Of a stretch of 64,000 nucleotides of DNA, positions 56,270 to 64,000 are shown piece after piece. Under the pieces are notes generated by a model. That model had not been told where the DNA came from. It saw only the letters and a program-made list of their open reading frames with translations, and ran no database searches. The position numbers and the translations under genes were made by a program. The stretch is from Flavobacterium psychrophilum (lineage in GTDB: Bacteria; Bacteroidota; Bacteroidia; Flavobacteriales; Flavobacteriaceae). The stretch's first letter is position 1; each line of letters begins with the position of its first letter. The stretch is from positions 1 through 64,000 of the forward strand of contig CAMDDB010000008.1 of the NCBI GenBank assembly GCA_945890865.1. The letters run 5' to 3'.

Positions 56270-58060
56270 TTATTCGTTCGGTTTGGTAAAATATATCTCT
56301 AATTTCAATTTTTTTGCACTATTAGGATCACTTGCTGGAATATTTGTTCCATACAATACCGTGCCTAAGGGACTCATAACCGAAGCAACAGGAATAAAGG
56401 GCACCTGACTGGTTCCGATTGTAATTGGGTTTGCCGGATTGATGTATGCATTCGCGGGCGAATTGATATCTTCAATTACTGCAACGCCTAAACGTACATT
56501 ATCATCATAATTAGTGTTATCGTTTTTGATTAATTGACGAATATAATCGGTGAGTCGTACTTTATACTTTATACCCTTTTTTTTGCCATTTGCGTCTGCA
56601 ACTGTTTCTCTTTCAATAATACCTCCAAATGCCCCTTTGTTCTTTTTTGGAGTCGCTCCATTAGAATTATCGGCATTATAATCTAGAATGGGTTTGTGAT
56701 TGGTCGCATCAAAAATGTAAATGCGTTCGGGTTCTATTTTATTTACGCCTGAGAGTGTCGTTTGATCAATATAAAAGACAAGGTTTGCCTCGTTTACCAA
56801 CCATCGGTTTAATTTCATGTTAATACGCAATTCTTCCAACTCATCAGGGATGCCATTTCCAAGTGGTTCGGTTACCATTACATCATTGACCGCTTTTTTA
56901 ACATCTGGCCCAAACACGTCGATAAATGCAACCGAACCGTTCCCTCCTTTGATGTATAAACGATCATTTCCATTTACTTCGTCTGAACTAGCTAATTTAG
57001 CTTGATAATCTGCCGATTTTGTATGCTCAATAAAATTAATGCAATTTGCTCTTTTAGCAGTGGAAGATTTGTATCCGATTTGTAAACTTAATACCTTTCT
57101 TGTTCTTGTGGGACTAGGCACTTCAGTTGTAGGAGCTACATTTGAAGCCTTGTAAATAATATTAAATTCTGCGGATGAAAAGTCTAACATGGCAAGTGCC
57201 CCTTGATCGGGAGAAATAGCCTCCACTTCAAACAATAATCCTCTTAAATAATTTTTAAAAATATTATTATTAAATAATGCTCCAGATGCAGCTGCATTTA
57301 ATATTTTTTGTTGGAAGAAACTGTTTTTTAAATCGAGCCAAATTCCGGGTAACTTTCTTTCTTTGATAACTCTTAACGCAACATTGTTTTGATCGGCTAA
57401 GACCGCACCTGAATCATTTAAATACTCCCCATTACCATTTGTCTTATAGATATAAATTTCTTTATTACTGAAAACGAATTCTTCATTTTGAGCCAGTTTA
57501 GTACTATTATTTAATAACTCAGTTCCTTTGTAGGCGTCTATCAAAAATTTCTCGTTGGAATAGTATTTTTGAGCACTTTCAAAATCAGAATCCGGATCAA
57601 AATCTCTTAAAAAATAGCCGTTTTCATAGACATGAAGTTTAAATTTTGCGGTTTCAGAATAACCATAAATAGAATCCAATTCATATATTTTTTCCCCTGT
57701 ATCCGTTGTTGATTTAAAGGTACTGTAGTAGGGAACATGCAAATAAACAGAATCAATTACAGGTTGGTATCCAAGAGTAGGATTGCCACTAGTGAGCTCC
57801 ACTTGAGATACAAATTGGGCTTTAGTGGTTCCAAAATAAGGGTCTTTGTAGATCCCTAAAGCGTTGATTGGCAAGTTATTAGATTGAATTGGGCCCGTTG
57901 CTTTTGAATAGGCCTTTAAATGTTGTACTTCATATTTTTCTAGCGTAAAATGATGATCATCAACCAATTCAGAACCCATAGAATTAAAATCCTTATCGCA
58001 AGAAACAAAACCAAACAACCCTACAATTAATGCAATCCCCTTTAATAAACTATTCTTCAT
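56270..58060 (-). CDS. DUF4270 family lipoprotein
   Basis: 596 residues. The lipobox GFVSC places the lipidated Cys at 21, followed by DKDFNSMGSELVDD. The rest is beta-rich, with repeated mention of length-typical motifs such as LGIYKDPYFGTTKAQFVSQ. DUF4270 is a Bacteroidota outer-membrane or periplasmic lipoprotein of unknown function. It lies between the starch-synthase-like gene and glmS with gaps of one and three bases, so the three form one unit. A link to glycan metabolism is suggested only by the neighbours. Confidence 0.88.
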   Translation of the reverse strand: MKNSLLKGIALIVGLFGFVSCDKDFNSMGSELVDDHHFTLEKYEVQHLKAYSKATGPIQSNNLPINALGIYKDPYFGTTKAQFVSQVELTSGNPTLGYQPVIDSVYLHVPYYSTFKSTTDTGEKIYELDSIYGYSETAKFKLHVYENGYFLRDFDPDSDFESAQKYYSNEKFLIDAYKGTELLNNSTKLAQNEEFVFSNKEIYIYKTNGNGEYLNDSGAVLADQNNVALRVIKERKLPGIWLDLKNSFFQQKILNAAASGALFNNNIFKNYLRGLLFEVEAISPDQGALAMLDFSSAEFNIIYKASNVAPTTEVPSPTRTRKVLSLQIGYKSSTAKRANCINFIEHTKSADYQAKLASSDEVNGNDRLYIKGGNGSVAFIDVFGPDVKKAVNDVMVTEPLGNGIPDELEELRINMKLNRWLVNEANLVFYIDQTTLSGVNKIEPERIYIFDATNHKPILDYNADNSNGATPKKNKGAFGGIIERETVADANGKKKGIKYKVRLTDYIRQLIKNDNTNYDDNVRLGVAVIEDINSPANAYINPANPITIGTSQVPFIPVASVMSPLGTVLYGTNIPASDPNSAKKLKLEIYFTKPNE

Positions 58061-58061
58061 A

Positions 58062-58868
58062 TTATAAAACTTGATTCTTTATGAATGAAGGATAGGTTTC
58101 CTTCATATTTTCTTTAGTGCCGAAAGGTAAAAAAGGTTTGTTTGAACTTTCTATAAATTTTGTTAAAGTTGGTGAAAGCGTTTCCGATCCAGAAACCACA
58201 GCATCAGAATGCATGACCGAAAGTTTCATTAGATTTTCATAATTTGGTTTTTCTATAAGGCCAACAGCCTCTTTAGTAATAGCATCAAATAATATCTTAT
58301 CTAGTAAATTTGTGTCTAATTCTCCTTCAAAACCATGCTCATATACCGAGGTTATAATCTTTGTTTCTGCAAAAATACCCTCATCTTTGTAATAATGTTT
58401 CAAATACAGCGGAAGCAAAGCTGCCATCCAACCGTGTACATGAATAACATCGGGCACCCAATTTAATTTTTTAACCGTTTCAACTACTCCTTTAGCAAAG
58501 AAAATAGCACGTTCATCATTATCGGGATACAATACCCCTTCTTCGTCAGAAAAAGTAGCTTTCCGTTTAAAATATTCGTCATTATCAATAAAATAAACCT
58601 GTATTCTTTCTTTTGGAATGGAGGCTACTTTAATTATAAGAGGCATATCCATATCGTTAACCACTAAATTCATCCCAGATAAACGGATTACTTCATGTAA
58701 TTGATGCCTTCTTTCGTTAATATTACCATATCTTGGCATAAAAATTCGTATTTGCCCTCCTAAATCATTAATCATTTTTGGCATTTCATACGATTGTAAC
58801 GACACTTCATTCTCTGCTAAATAAGGCACCACTTCAGATGATACATACAATATCCTCTTGTCTTCCAT
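58062..58868 (-). CDS. Glycogen/starch synthase N-terminal-like protein (GT5 domain only)
   Basis: 268 residues matching only the N-terminal Rossmann domain of GT5 glycogen synthases: ILYVSSEVVPYL at the start and DVIHVHGWMAALLPLYLK in the middle. The usual sugar-nucleotide loop KTGGL after the first strand is replaced by AENEV, so the ADP-glucose-binding lysine is missing, and the C-terminal GT-B domain is absent. It is therefore unlikely to be an active synthase. I recall this short form beside panC in many Flavobacteriaceae, so it is probably not a recent truncation. First gene of the unit with DUF4270 and glmS. Confidence 0.82.
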   Translation of the reverse strand: MEDKRILYVSSEVVPYLAENEVSLQSYEMPKMINDLGGQIRIFMPRYGNINERRHQLHEVIRLSGMNLVVNDMDMPLIIKVASIPKERIQVYFIDNDEYFKRKATFSDEEGVLYPDNDERAIFFAKGVVETVKKLNWVPDVIHVHGWMAALLPLYLKHYYKDEGIFAETKIITSVYEHGFEGELDTNLLDKILFDAITKEAVGLIEKPNYENLMKLSVMHSDAVVSGSETLSPTLTKFIESSNKPFLPFGTKENMKETYPSFIKNQVL

Positions 58869-58905
58869 AATGTATTCTTGTTAATTATTGTTTTAAAAAA
58901 CCTTG

Positions 58906-58913
58906 CAAAATTA
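58906..58913 (-). promoter_or_regulatory. Candidate -7 box for the GT5-DUF4270-glmS unit
   Basis: Minus-strand TAATTTTG matches TAnnTTTG, 37 bases before ATG 58868. No TTG at the expected spacing. Confidence 0.4.
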
Positions 58914-58944
58914 CAATATTTTATGGATTTATCCACTAAAATAG

Positions 58945-58952
58945 TAAGTTTG
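58945..58952 (+). promoter_or_regulatory. Candidate -7 box of panC
   Basis: TAAGTTTG matches TAnnTTTG, 23 bases before ATG 58976. No TTG -33 element seen. Confidence 0.45.
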
Positions 58953-58975
58953 CATCATAATTAACCCGAATTAAA

Positions 58976-59824
58976 ATGCTCATTTTTAATAAAAAGTCAG
59001 ATTTAAGTGCTTTTTTAAGCCCATTCATCGACCTCAACAAGTCGATCGGATTTGTTCCTACCATGGGTGCATTACATCAAGGACATTTGTCTTTGCTCGA
59101 AAAATCGCTGGCTGAAAACGACATTACCGTAATGAGCATTTTTGTTAATCCCACGCAATTTAATAACGCTGAGGACCTGGATAAATACCCGCGATCGCTA
59201 GAGGAAGATATCCTAAAAATGAGCCAACTGAGCCATTCTATTTTAGTTTATGCTCCCGCCGTAGCAGATATTTATGAGGGCAATACGGTTTCGGAATCTT
59301 TTGAATATGAGGGCTTGGAGCATCAAATGGAAGGGCAGCACCGCCCGGGGCATTTTGACGGTGTAGGCACTATCGTAAAACGCTTGTTTGAAATCGTAAG
59401 CCCTACGAAAGCCTATTTTGGAGAAAAAGACTTCCAACAACTACAAATTGTAAAAAAATTAGTCGACAAACTTGCGCTTCCGGTACAAATAATAGGCTGT
59501 CCGATTTACCGAGAAAAAAGCGGTCTGGCCATGAGCTCAAGAAACGAACGCTTATCTCAATACGCTAGAATAAAAGCGGCTACCATTTATGAGATTTTGC
59601 AACAAGCCAAAACAAATTTTGCCATACATACCCTTTCAGAAACGAAAGCCTTTGTTAGAGCCGAATTTGAAAAGCATCCCGAATTTGAATTAGAATATTT
59701 TGAAATTGCAAACGAAGAAACACTCCTGTCGGCTACTTGTAAAGATGCTGCCCAAAAATACCGTGGGTTTATTGCTGTTTTCATTGATAAAATTCGATTA
59801 ATTGATAATATTTCACTAAATTAA
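58976..59824 (+). CDS. panC: Pantothenate synthetase
   Basis: Joins pantoate and beta-alanine with ATP to make pantothenate, the coenzyme A precursor. The nucleotidyl-transferase HxGH-type motif is [10 protein letters not shown] at 28-37, and the [10 protein letters not shown] motif (KMSKS-like) follows. Length is 282 residues. panD, which makes the beta-alanine substrate, follows after 13 bases, so the pair works together. Confidence 0.96.
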   Translation: MLIFNKKSDLSAFLSPFIDLNKSIGFVPTMGALHQGHLSLLEKSLAENDITVMSIFVNPTQFNNAEDLDKYPRSLEEDILKMSQLSHSILVYAPAVADIYEGNTVSESFEYEGLEHQMEGQHRPGHFDGVGTIVKRLFEIVSPTKAYFGEKDFQQLQIVKKLVDKLALPVQIIGCPIYREKSGLAMSSRNERLSQYARIKAATIYEILQQAKTNFAIHTLSETKAFVRAEFEKHPEFELEYFEIANEETLLSATCKDAAQKYRGFIAVFIDKIRLIDNISLN

Positions 59825-59837
59825 TTACCTTTGCCTC

Positions 59838-60188
59838 ATGCAAATTCAAGTAGTAAAATCAAAAATTCATAGGGTAACGGTAACTGGTGCCGATTTGAAT
59901 TATATTGGAAGTGTCACGATAGACGAGGCGCTAATGGAGGCTTCAAATATCATTGAAGGTGAAAAAGTGCAAATCGTAAACATAAATAATGGAGAACGTT
60001 TAGAAACTTATGCCATAAAAGGCCCAAGAAATTCGGGCGAAATCACATTAAACGGTCCGGCCGCAAGAAAAGTACACCGTGGCGATATTGTTATCATTAT
60101 TTCTTATGGAATTATGGACTTTGAAGCCGCTAAAAATTTTAAACCTTCCCTCGTTTTTCCGAACGAAAAAGATAACTCTTTGACCTAA
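59838..60188 (+). CDS. panD: Aspartate 1-decarboxylase
   Basis: Makes beta-alanine from aspartate. The proenzyme self-cleaves between G24 and S25 (YIGSVTID) to form the pyruvoyl cofactor. Other conserved residues are in [11 protein letters not shown] and [12 protein letters not shown]. Length is 116 residues. It sits directly between panC and the flippase-like gene. Confidence 0.96.
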   Translation: MQIQVVKSKIHRVTVTGADLNYIGSVTIDEALMEASNIIEGEKVQIVNINNGERLETYAIKGPRNSGEITLNGPAARKVHRGDIVIIISYGIMDFEAAKNFKPSLVFPNEKDNSLT

Positions 60189-60189
60189 T

Positions 60190-61152
60190 TTGAAAGCGTT
60201 CCTACGTAAATTTTTAAGTCTAATTATTCCTTTGATTATTGGAATCGGAATCATTTATTATCAATATACGACACTTACATCAAAAGAGCTCAACAATATA
60301 AAATTGAGCTTTCTAAAAGCTGATTATTTTTATATTTTCCTATCACTTATCATTTCACTTGTGGGCTATTGGTCAAGAGCTTACCGTTGGAAATTTGCCT
60401 TACAACACTTAGGCTATCAAACGAAATTTCACAACGATTTCATGACGGTTTGCGTCTCTTACTTGGTCAATTTAACCTTCCCAAGATCGGGCGAAATTTC
60501 CAGAGCGGCCTTGCTTAAAAAATATGAAAAAGTGCCATTTGACAAAGCCCTCGGCACTGTGGTTTCGGAAAGACTGGTAGACCTGCTCATTTTTTTATTG
60601 TTTGTTACCATCGGAATGGTGTCACAATTCCATACAATTTATGACTTCTTGCTGGAAAAAAACCTAAAATTTGAATCCCTTTTGTGGTTTTCCTTTGCTG
60701 GTTTGGTTCTATTTGTTGTATTTATTTTGGTTTGGATGTATGCCGAATGGAAAATCATATTAAAGCTCAAGCAAAAATTGTCGGGATTAATTGAAGGCAT
60801 GTTGAGTATTGTAAGAATGAAAGATAAATGGAACTATCTGTTCCATTCCTTTTTGATTTGGTGCTCCTATTTAATTATGTTTTATGTGACTATTTTTGCC
60901 TTGCCTGAAACAGCGCATATTTCTTTTGATGTGGTTATTATGGGGTTTATTTTTGGCACATTAGCGGTGGGCTTTACTAACGGCGGTTTGGGTGCCTATC
61001 CATTAGCCATTGCGATGATTTTTTCGCTATACGGTATTTCAAATGATATTGGCGTAGCTTTTGGCTGGTTAATTTGGACCTCACAAACACTATTAACCAT
61101 TCTTTTAGGGCTTTTGTCTTATTTACTTTTACCCGTTCTCAATAAGAAATAA
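60190..61152 (+). CDS. Lysylphosphatidylglycerol synthase TM-like flippase
   Basis: 320 residues with about seven to nine hydrophobic segments and the LPG_synthase_TM/UPF0104 landmarks YWSRAYRWKFAL, VNLTFPRSGEISRAALLKK and FGTLAVGFTNGGLGAYPLAI. The TTG at 60190, one base after panD, is the only sensible start (MKAFLRKFLSLIIPL). Related proteins flip or transport lipids, but there is no aminoacyl-transferase domain. Cargo is unknown. Confidence 0.85.
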   Translation: MKAFLRKFLSLIIPLIIGIGIIYYQYTTLTSKELNNIKLSFLKADYFYIFLSLIISLVGYWSRAYRWKFALQHLGYQTKFHNDFMTVCVSYLVNLTFPRSGEISRAALLKKYEKVPFDKALGTVVSERLVDLLIFLLFVTIGMVSQFHTIYDFLLEKNLKFESLLWFSFAGLVLFVVFILVWMYAEWKIILKLKQKLSGLIEGMLSIVRMKDKWNYLFHSFLIWCSYLIMFYVTIFALPETAHISFDVVIMGFIFGTLAVGFTNGGLGAYPLAIAMIFSLYGISNDIGVAFGWLIWTSQTLLTILLGLLSYLLLPVLNKK

Positions 61153-61199
61153 ATTACTAAATTGCTGCCTAAACTAAATTAGACGCTACAAAATATCCT

Positions 61200-62561
61200 A
61201 TGAGCAAAGTAAAAACCGCTTTTTTCTGCCAAAATTGTGGCAACCAATATTCAAAATGGCAAGGTCAATGCAATGCCTGTAAAGAATGGAATACCATTGT
61301 AGAAGAATTGGTTCAAAAAGAAGAAAAAGTAGCTTGGAAAACCACCTCGGCTACTTCTAAAGCGGCTACCAAACCATTATTAATTAAAGAAATTGATACG
61401 GCTCAAGAAATCCGAATGAACACCACCGATAACGAATTGAATCGGGTTTTGGGTGGCGGATTGGTTCCCGGTTCACTTACGTTGTTAGGAGGCGAGCCCG
61501 GCATTGGAAAAAGTACGTTGCTTTTACAAATTGCATTAAAATTACCATATAAAACACTATATGTTTCGGGAGAAGAAAGTCAAAAGCAAATTAAAATGCG
61601 TGCCGAACGCATTACCTCAACGGGCGATACTTGCTACATTTTAACCGAAACCAAAACCCAAAATATCTTCCGTCAAATATTGGAAATTGAACCCGATATT
61701 GTCATTATCGATTCGATCCAAACCTTGCATACCGATTATATTGAATCGTCTGCGGGAAGTATTTCTCAAATTAGAGAATGTACGGCGGAATTGATTAAAT
61801 ATGCCAAAGAATCCAATGTCCCCGTTTTATTAATCGGACACATTACGAAAGACGGAACCATCGCCGGCCCCAAAATTTTGGAACACATGGTCGATACGGT
61901 TTTACAATTTGAAGGCGATCAAAACCACGTGTATAGAATTTTACGTTCGTTAAAAAACCGTTTTGGTTCTACTGCCGAATTAGGCATTTACGAAATGCAA
62001 GGATCGGGTTTGCGCGAAGTGGATAATCCTTCTGAAATATTAATTTCGCACAAAGACGAGCAACTTTCAGGAACAGCCATTGCCACCACTTTAGAAGGCA
62101 TGCGTCCGTTGATGATCGAAATTCAAGCTTTGGTAAGCACGGCAGTTTATGGAACACCGCAACGCAGCACCACAGGGTATAACGCCAAACGCTTGAACAT
62201 GATTTTAGCGGTTTTAGAAAAACGCGCAGGGTTTCGATTAGGCACAAAAGACGTGTTCTTAAACGTAACCGGAGGTATCTCTGTAGAAGACACCGCCATT
62301 GATTTAGCCGTTGTAGCCGCTATTTTATCTTCCAACGAAGACATTGCCATTGCCGAAGGGTTTTGCTTTGCTGGTGAAGTCGGGCTTTCAGGCGAAATTA
62401 GACCGGTTAATCGCATTGAGCAACGCATTCAAGAAGCCGAAAAATTAGGTTTTACGACCATTTTTGTTTCCAAACACAACAAAATTTCGTTGAAAAACAC
62501 CGAAATCAAAGTGGTTTTAGTGGCAAAAATTGAAGATGTGGTAAGTGAGTTGTTTGGGTAG
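61200..62561 (+). CDS. radA: DNA repair protein RadA
   Basis: RadA (Sms) promotes branch migration in recombination. An N-terminal zinc finger has C10, C13, C24 and C27 (CQNCGNQY, CNACKEW). The RecA-like ATPase has Walker A GEPGIGKST (98-106) and the RadA-specific KNRFGS motif. The C-terminal third is the Lon-protease-like domain with GFCFAGEVGLSGEIRPVNRI. Length is 453 residues. No terminator was seen after it. Confidence 0.96.
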   Translation: MSKVKTAFFCQNCGNQYSKWQGQCNACKEWNTIVEELVQKEEKVAWKTTSATSKAATKPLLIKEIDTAQEIRMNTTDNELNRVLGGGLVPGSLTLLGGEPGIGKSTLLLQIALKLPYKTLYVSGEESQKQIKMRAERITSTGDTCYILTETKTQNIFRQILEIEPDIVIIDSIQTLHTDYIESSAGSISQIRECTAELIKYAKESNVPVLLIGHITKDGTIAGPKILEHMVDTVLQFEGDQNHVYRILRSLKNRFGSTAELGIYEMQGSGLREVDNPSEILISHKDEQLSGTAIATTLEGMRPLMIEIQALVSTAVYGTPQRSTTGYNAKRLNMILAVLEKRAGFRLGTKDVFLNVTGGISVEDTAIDLAVVAAILSSNEDIAIAEGFCFAGEVGLSGEIRPVNRIEQRIQEAEKLGFTTIFVSKHNKISLKNTEIKVVLVAKIEDVVSELFG

Positions 62562-62817
62562 TTATTAATAGCACTGGCGATTTTTTAAAACCATTCAAAT
62601 TGCGCTTCCGTTGATTTTCAATAAAATTCCTTTAGATATACACTGTGGACAGCATGCCCCCAAGTGAAGCTAATGGACAAAGTAATTATGTGCTAAGGAT
62701 GTCTGGTGACTTAAGCAACAAAGACATAAATTAAACCCCTAATGCATAATTCTCCAAAAAAAATAGCTATTTATATTTTTAGTTTATAATTTTTTTTTAA
62801 ATTTATAAAAAAAAATT
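62562..62817. other. Spacer with a composition shift, no gene found
   Basis: 256 bases between radA and the small ORFs. The stretch 62640-62735 is richer in G and C than its surroundings and reads as a 26-codon ORF (MPPSEANGQS...) from 62655, but this has no recognisable match or ribosome site. The last 60 bases are almost pure A and T. No promoter box, tRNA or repeat was found. Confidence 0.5.
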
Positions 62818-62988
62818 ATGAAATTATTTATTCTTAAATGGTATCCAATTATTTTGGCTTTTGTTTGTATGATCTATTCTATTTCTTTAGGTCTTACCGG
62901 AAGATATGATGAAGCTCTATATTCTGCACACTGGCCTGGAACAATTTTATTATTTTCTATTGCAATACGTCAAAGAAGAACATCATGA
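62818..62988 (+). CDS. Small membrane protein, 56 residues
   Basis: ATG at 62818, TGA ending 62988. Begins MKLFILKWYPIILAFVCMIY and ends RQRRTS. There is one clear membrane segment (about 8-27) and a second weaker one (about 41-50), with a short acidic loop between. No family recognised. It is followed by another small ORF whose ATG overlaps its TGA (ATGA), which is the usual sign of coupled translation. The region is very AT-rich, so chance ORFs are possible. Confidence 0.5.
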   Translation: MKLFILKWYPIILAFVCMIYSISLGLTGRYDEALYSAHWPGTILLFSIAIRQRRTS

Positions 62989-63140
62989 GTATAGGCTTTT
63001 TTATAATTGGTGGAATAATTTTTTTGGTTTATGTTTATTTTACAATCTGGAATATTTATTATTCAGGAAATAAACAAAAGGAAGAAAATTATCCCAAATT
63101 AAATACTGAAAAGGAAAATAAAATTAAAGGGTCTGAATAA
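62985..63140 (+). CDS. Small membrane protein, 51 residues
   Basis: ATG at 62985 inside the upstream stop (ATGA), TAA ending 63140. Begins MSIGFFIIGGIIFLVYVYFT, a single membrane segment (about 3-26), followed by a charged tail rich in Lys and Glu. No family recognised. Overlap with the first small ORF and complementary layout suggest a two-gene unit, but both could be chance. Confidence 0.5.
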   Translation: MSIGFFIIGGIIFLVYVYFTIWNIYYSGNKQKEENYPKLNTEKENKIKGSE

Positions 63141-63211
63141 CTATTCACACTGCTTATTTTCACTGTTTCAATTTTTATTAACTTGAATTTTTAATTCATA
63201 GTTCATATTTT

Positions 63212-64000
63212 CTATAATATATAGTCCGTATTAATAAAATTACACTTTTTACTGTCTAACAATTCTTGCAAAATTTCGTTGTTGTACGAATTGTCTTTTG
63301 AAGCCACAAAAGTACGTATCGAGAATGAGCGCAATGCATCATGAATACTCAAGGTTCCTACAGCCGAATCTTTCCTGCCTGTAAATGGGAAAACATCTGG
63401 CCCTCTTTGGCAAGCGCTATTTAAATTAACACGACAAACTAAATTGATTAATGAATCAATAAGCGGGGCAATTACGGTACTGTTTTTTCCAAACAAGCTA
63501 ACTTGTTGGCCGTAATTTGACCGCGACATATCTTGTAAAGGCACATTTACATCATTAAAAGCAATCACTGGAACCACTGGCCCAAATTGTTCCTCATGAA
63601 AAATTCGCATCGTAGCATCAACTGGATATAAAACCGCTGGATAAATATAATTTTCGGTAACAATACCCCCTTTTTCATTCATTATTTTTGCTCCTTTTTG
63701 AAGGGCATCATCAATTAAGTCTTTAATGTATTGTGGCTTATCTTTTTCTGGCAGTGGCGTTAAAAAAACATCTTTTTCCCAGGGATTCCCAAAAACTAAT
63801 TCATCTACTTTCTTTGAAAATTTTTCTAAAAATTCATTTTTAACATCTTCATGTACGTAAATTAATTTTAAAGCGGTACACCGCTGACCATTAAAGGACA
63901 AACTCCCCGTTATACATTCAGAAACTGTTAGGTCCATGTTGGCATCGCTTAAAATAATTGCTGGATTTTTAGCTTCTAAACCAAGTATTAATCGCAATCT
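63212..64000 (-). CDS. gapN: GapN-like NADP-dependent aldehyde dehydrogenase, 5' part beyond window
   Basis: About 262 C-terminal residues of an aldehyde dehydrogenase; the frame is open to the right edge, so the real start lies outside. The catalytic Cys is in [10 protein letters not shown] and a conserved glutamate lies in [11 protein letters not shown]. The later [17 protein letters not shown] resembles non-phosphorylating glyceraldehyde-3-phosphate dehydrogenase (GapN), which oxidises GAP to 3-phosphoglycerate with NADP. The substrate is inferred from this resemblance, not shown. Confidence 0.8.
   Translation of the reverse strand, partial: RLRLILGLEAKNPAIILSDANMDLTVSECITGSLSFNGQRCTALKLIYVHEDVKNEFLEKFSKKVDELVFGNPWEKDVFLTPLPEKDKPQYIKDLIDDALQKGAKIMNEKGGIVTENYIYPAVLYPVDATMRIFHEEQFGPVVPVIAFNDVNVPLQDMSRSNYGQQVSLFGKNSTVIAPLIDSLINLVCRVNLNSACQRGPDVFPFTGRKDSAVGTLSIHDALRSFSIRTFVASKDNSYNNEILQELLDSKKCNFINTDYIL

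Overview
The window is chromosomal DNA from a member of the Flavobacteriaceae, most likely Flavobacterium or a close relative. The DNA is AT-rich. Several families present are largely confined to Bacteroidota: DUF5686, DUF4270, DUF3098, a MurF-Alr fusion, and a giant multidomain adhesin of the kind exported by the type IX system. Promoters match the Bacteroidota housekeeping form TTG-N17-23-TAnnTTTG. Nearly all of the window is ordinary core genome: dense, short spacers, no insertion sequences, no phage genes and no CRISPR array.

Left part (1-18 kb). A very large secreted adhesin runs leftwards off the window edge and is divergent from lpxH (lipid A). Then come a leftward block of an MFS exporter, recJ, rsmI and an acidic unknown protein, divergent from tdk. 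Rightward from tdk follows an envelope block: murF-alr fusion, ftsX, a DUF3098 protein, uppP, truB, a small predicted barrel protein and a secreted NlpC/P60-like hydrolase. A one-cysteine thioredoxin-like protein faces the other way.

Middle (18-37 kb). pyrH-frr ends at a clear terminator. Next are a DUF5686 outer-membrane protein, an MMPL/RND-type exporter, asnS, rpoN and a PAP2-like membrane protein. A leftward set follows: a PorT-like barrel, tRNA-Ser(GGA), ansA, a phospholipid acyltransferase and tatD. A small retropepsin-like protein and sucB-sucA (2-oxoglutarate dehydrogenase E2 and E1) complete this part. Next to sucA lies a 93-residue exported protein that looks like an internally shortened barrel.

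Right part (37-64 kb). This holds a PhoD-like phosphatase, a polyprenyl synthase and a complete TetR-TolC-adaptor-RND pump operon with a likely operator. It also holds a YwqK-like protein, a TlpA-like thioredoxin, aspS, a cold-shock protein, a TonB-dependent receptor, atpD-atpC, glmS, a DUF4270 lipoprotein and a glycogen-synthase-like N-terminal domain. The last genes are panC-panD, a flippase-like protein, radA, two overlapping tiny membrane ORFs, and the 3' part of a gapN-like aldehyde dehydrogenase cut by the right edge.

I found no convincing new multi-gene system. The points most worth a second look are the shortened sucA neighbour, the perfect inverted repeat in the TetR promoter, the two tiny overlapping membrane ORFs, the starch-synthase domain without its substrate loop, and short spacers that each repeat their own private phrase.
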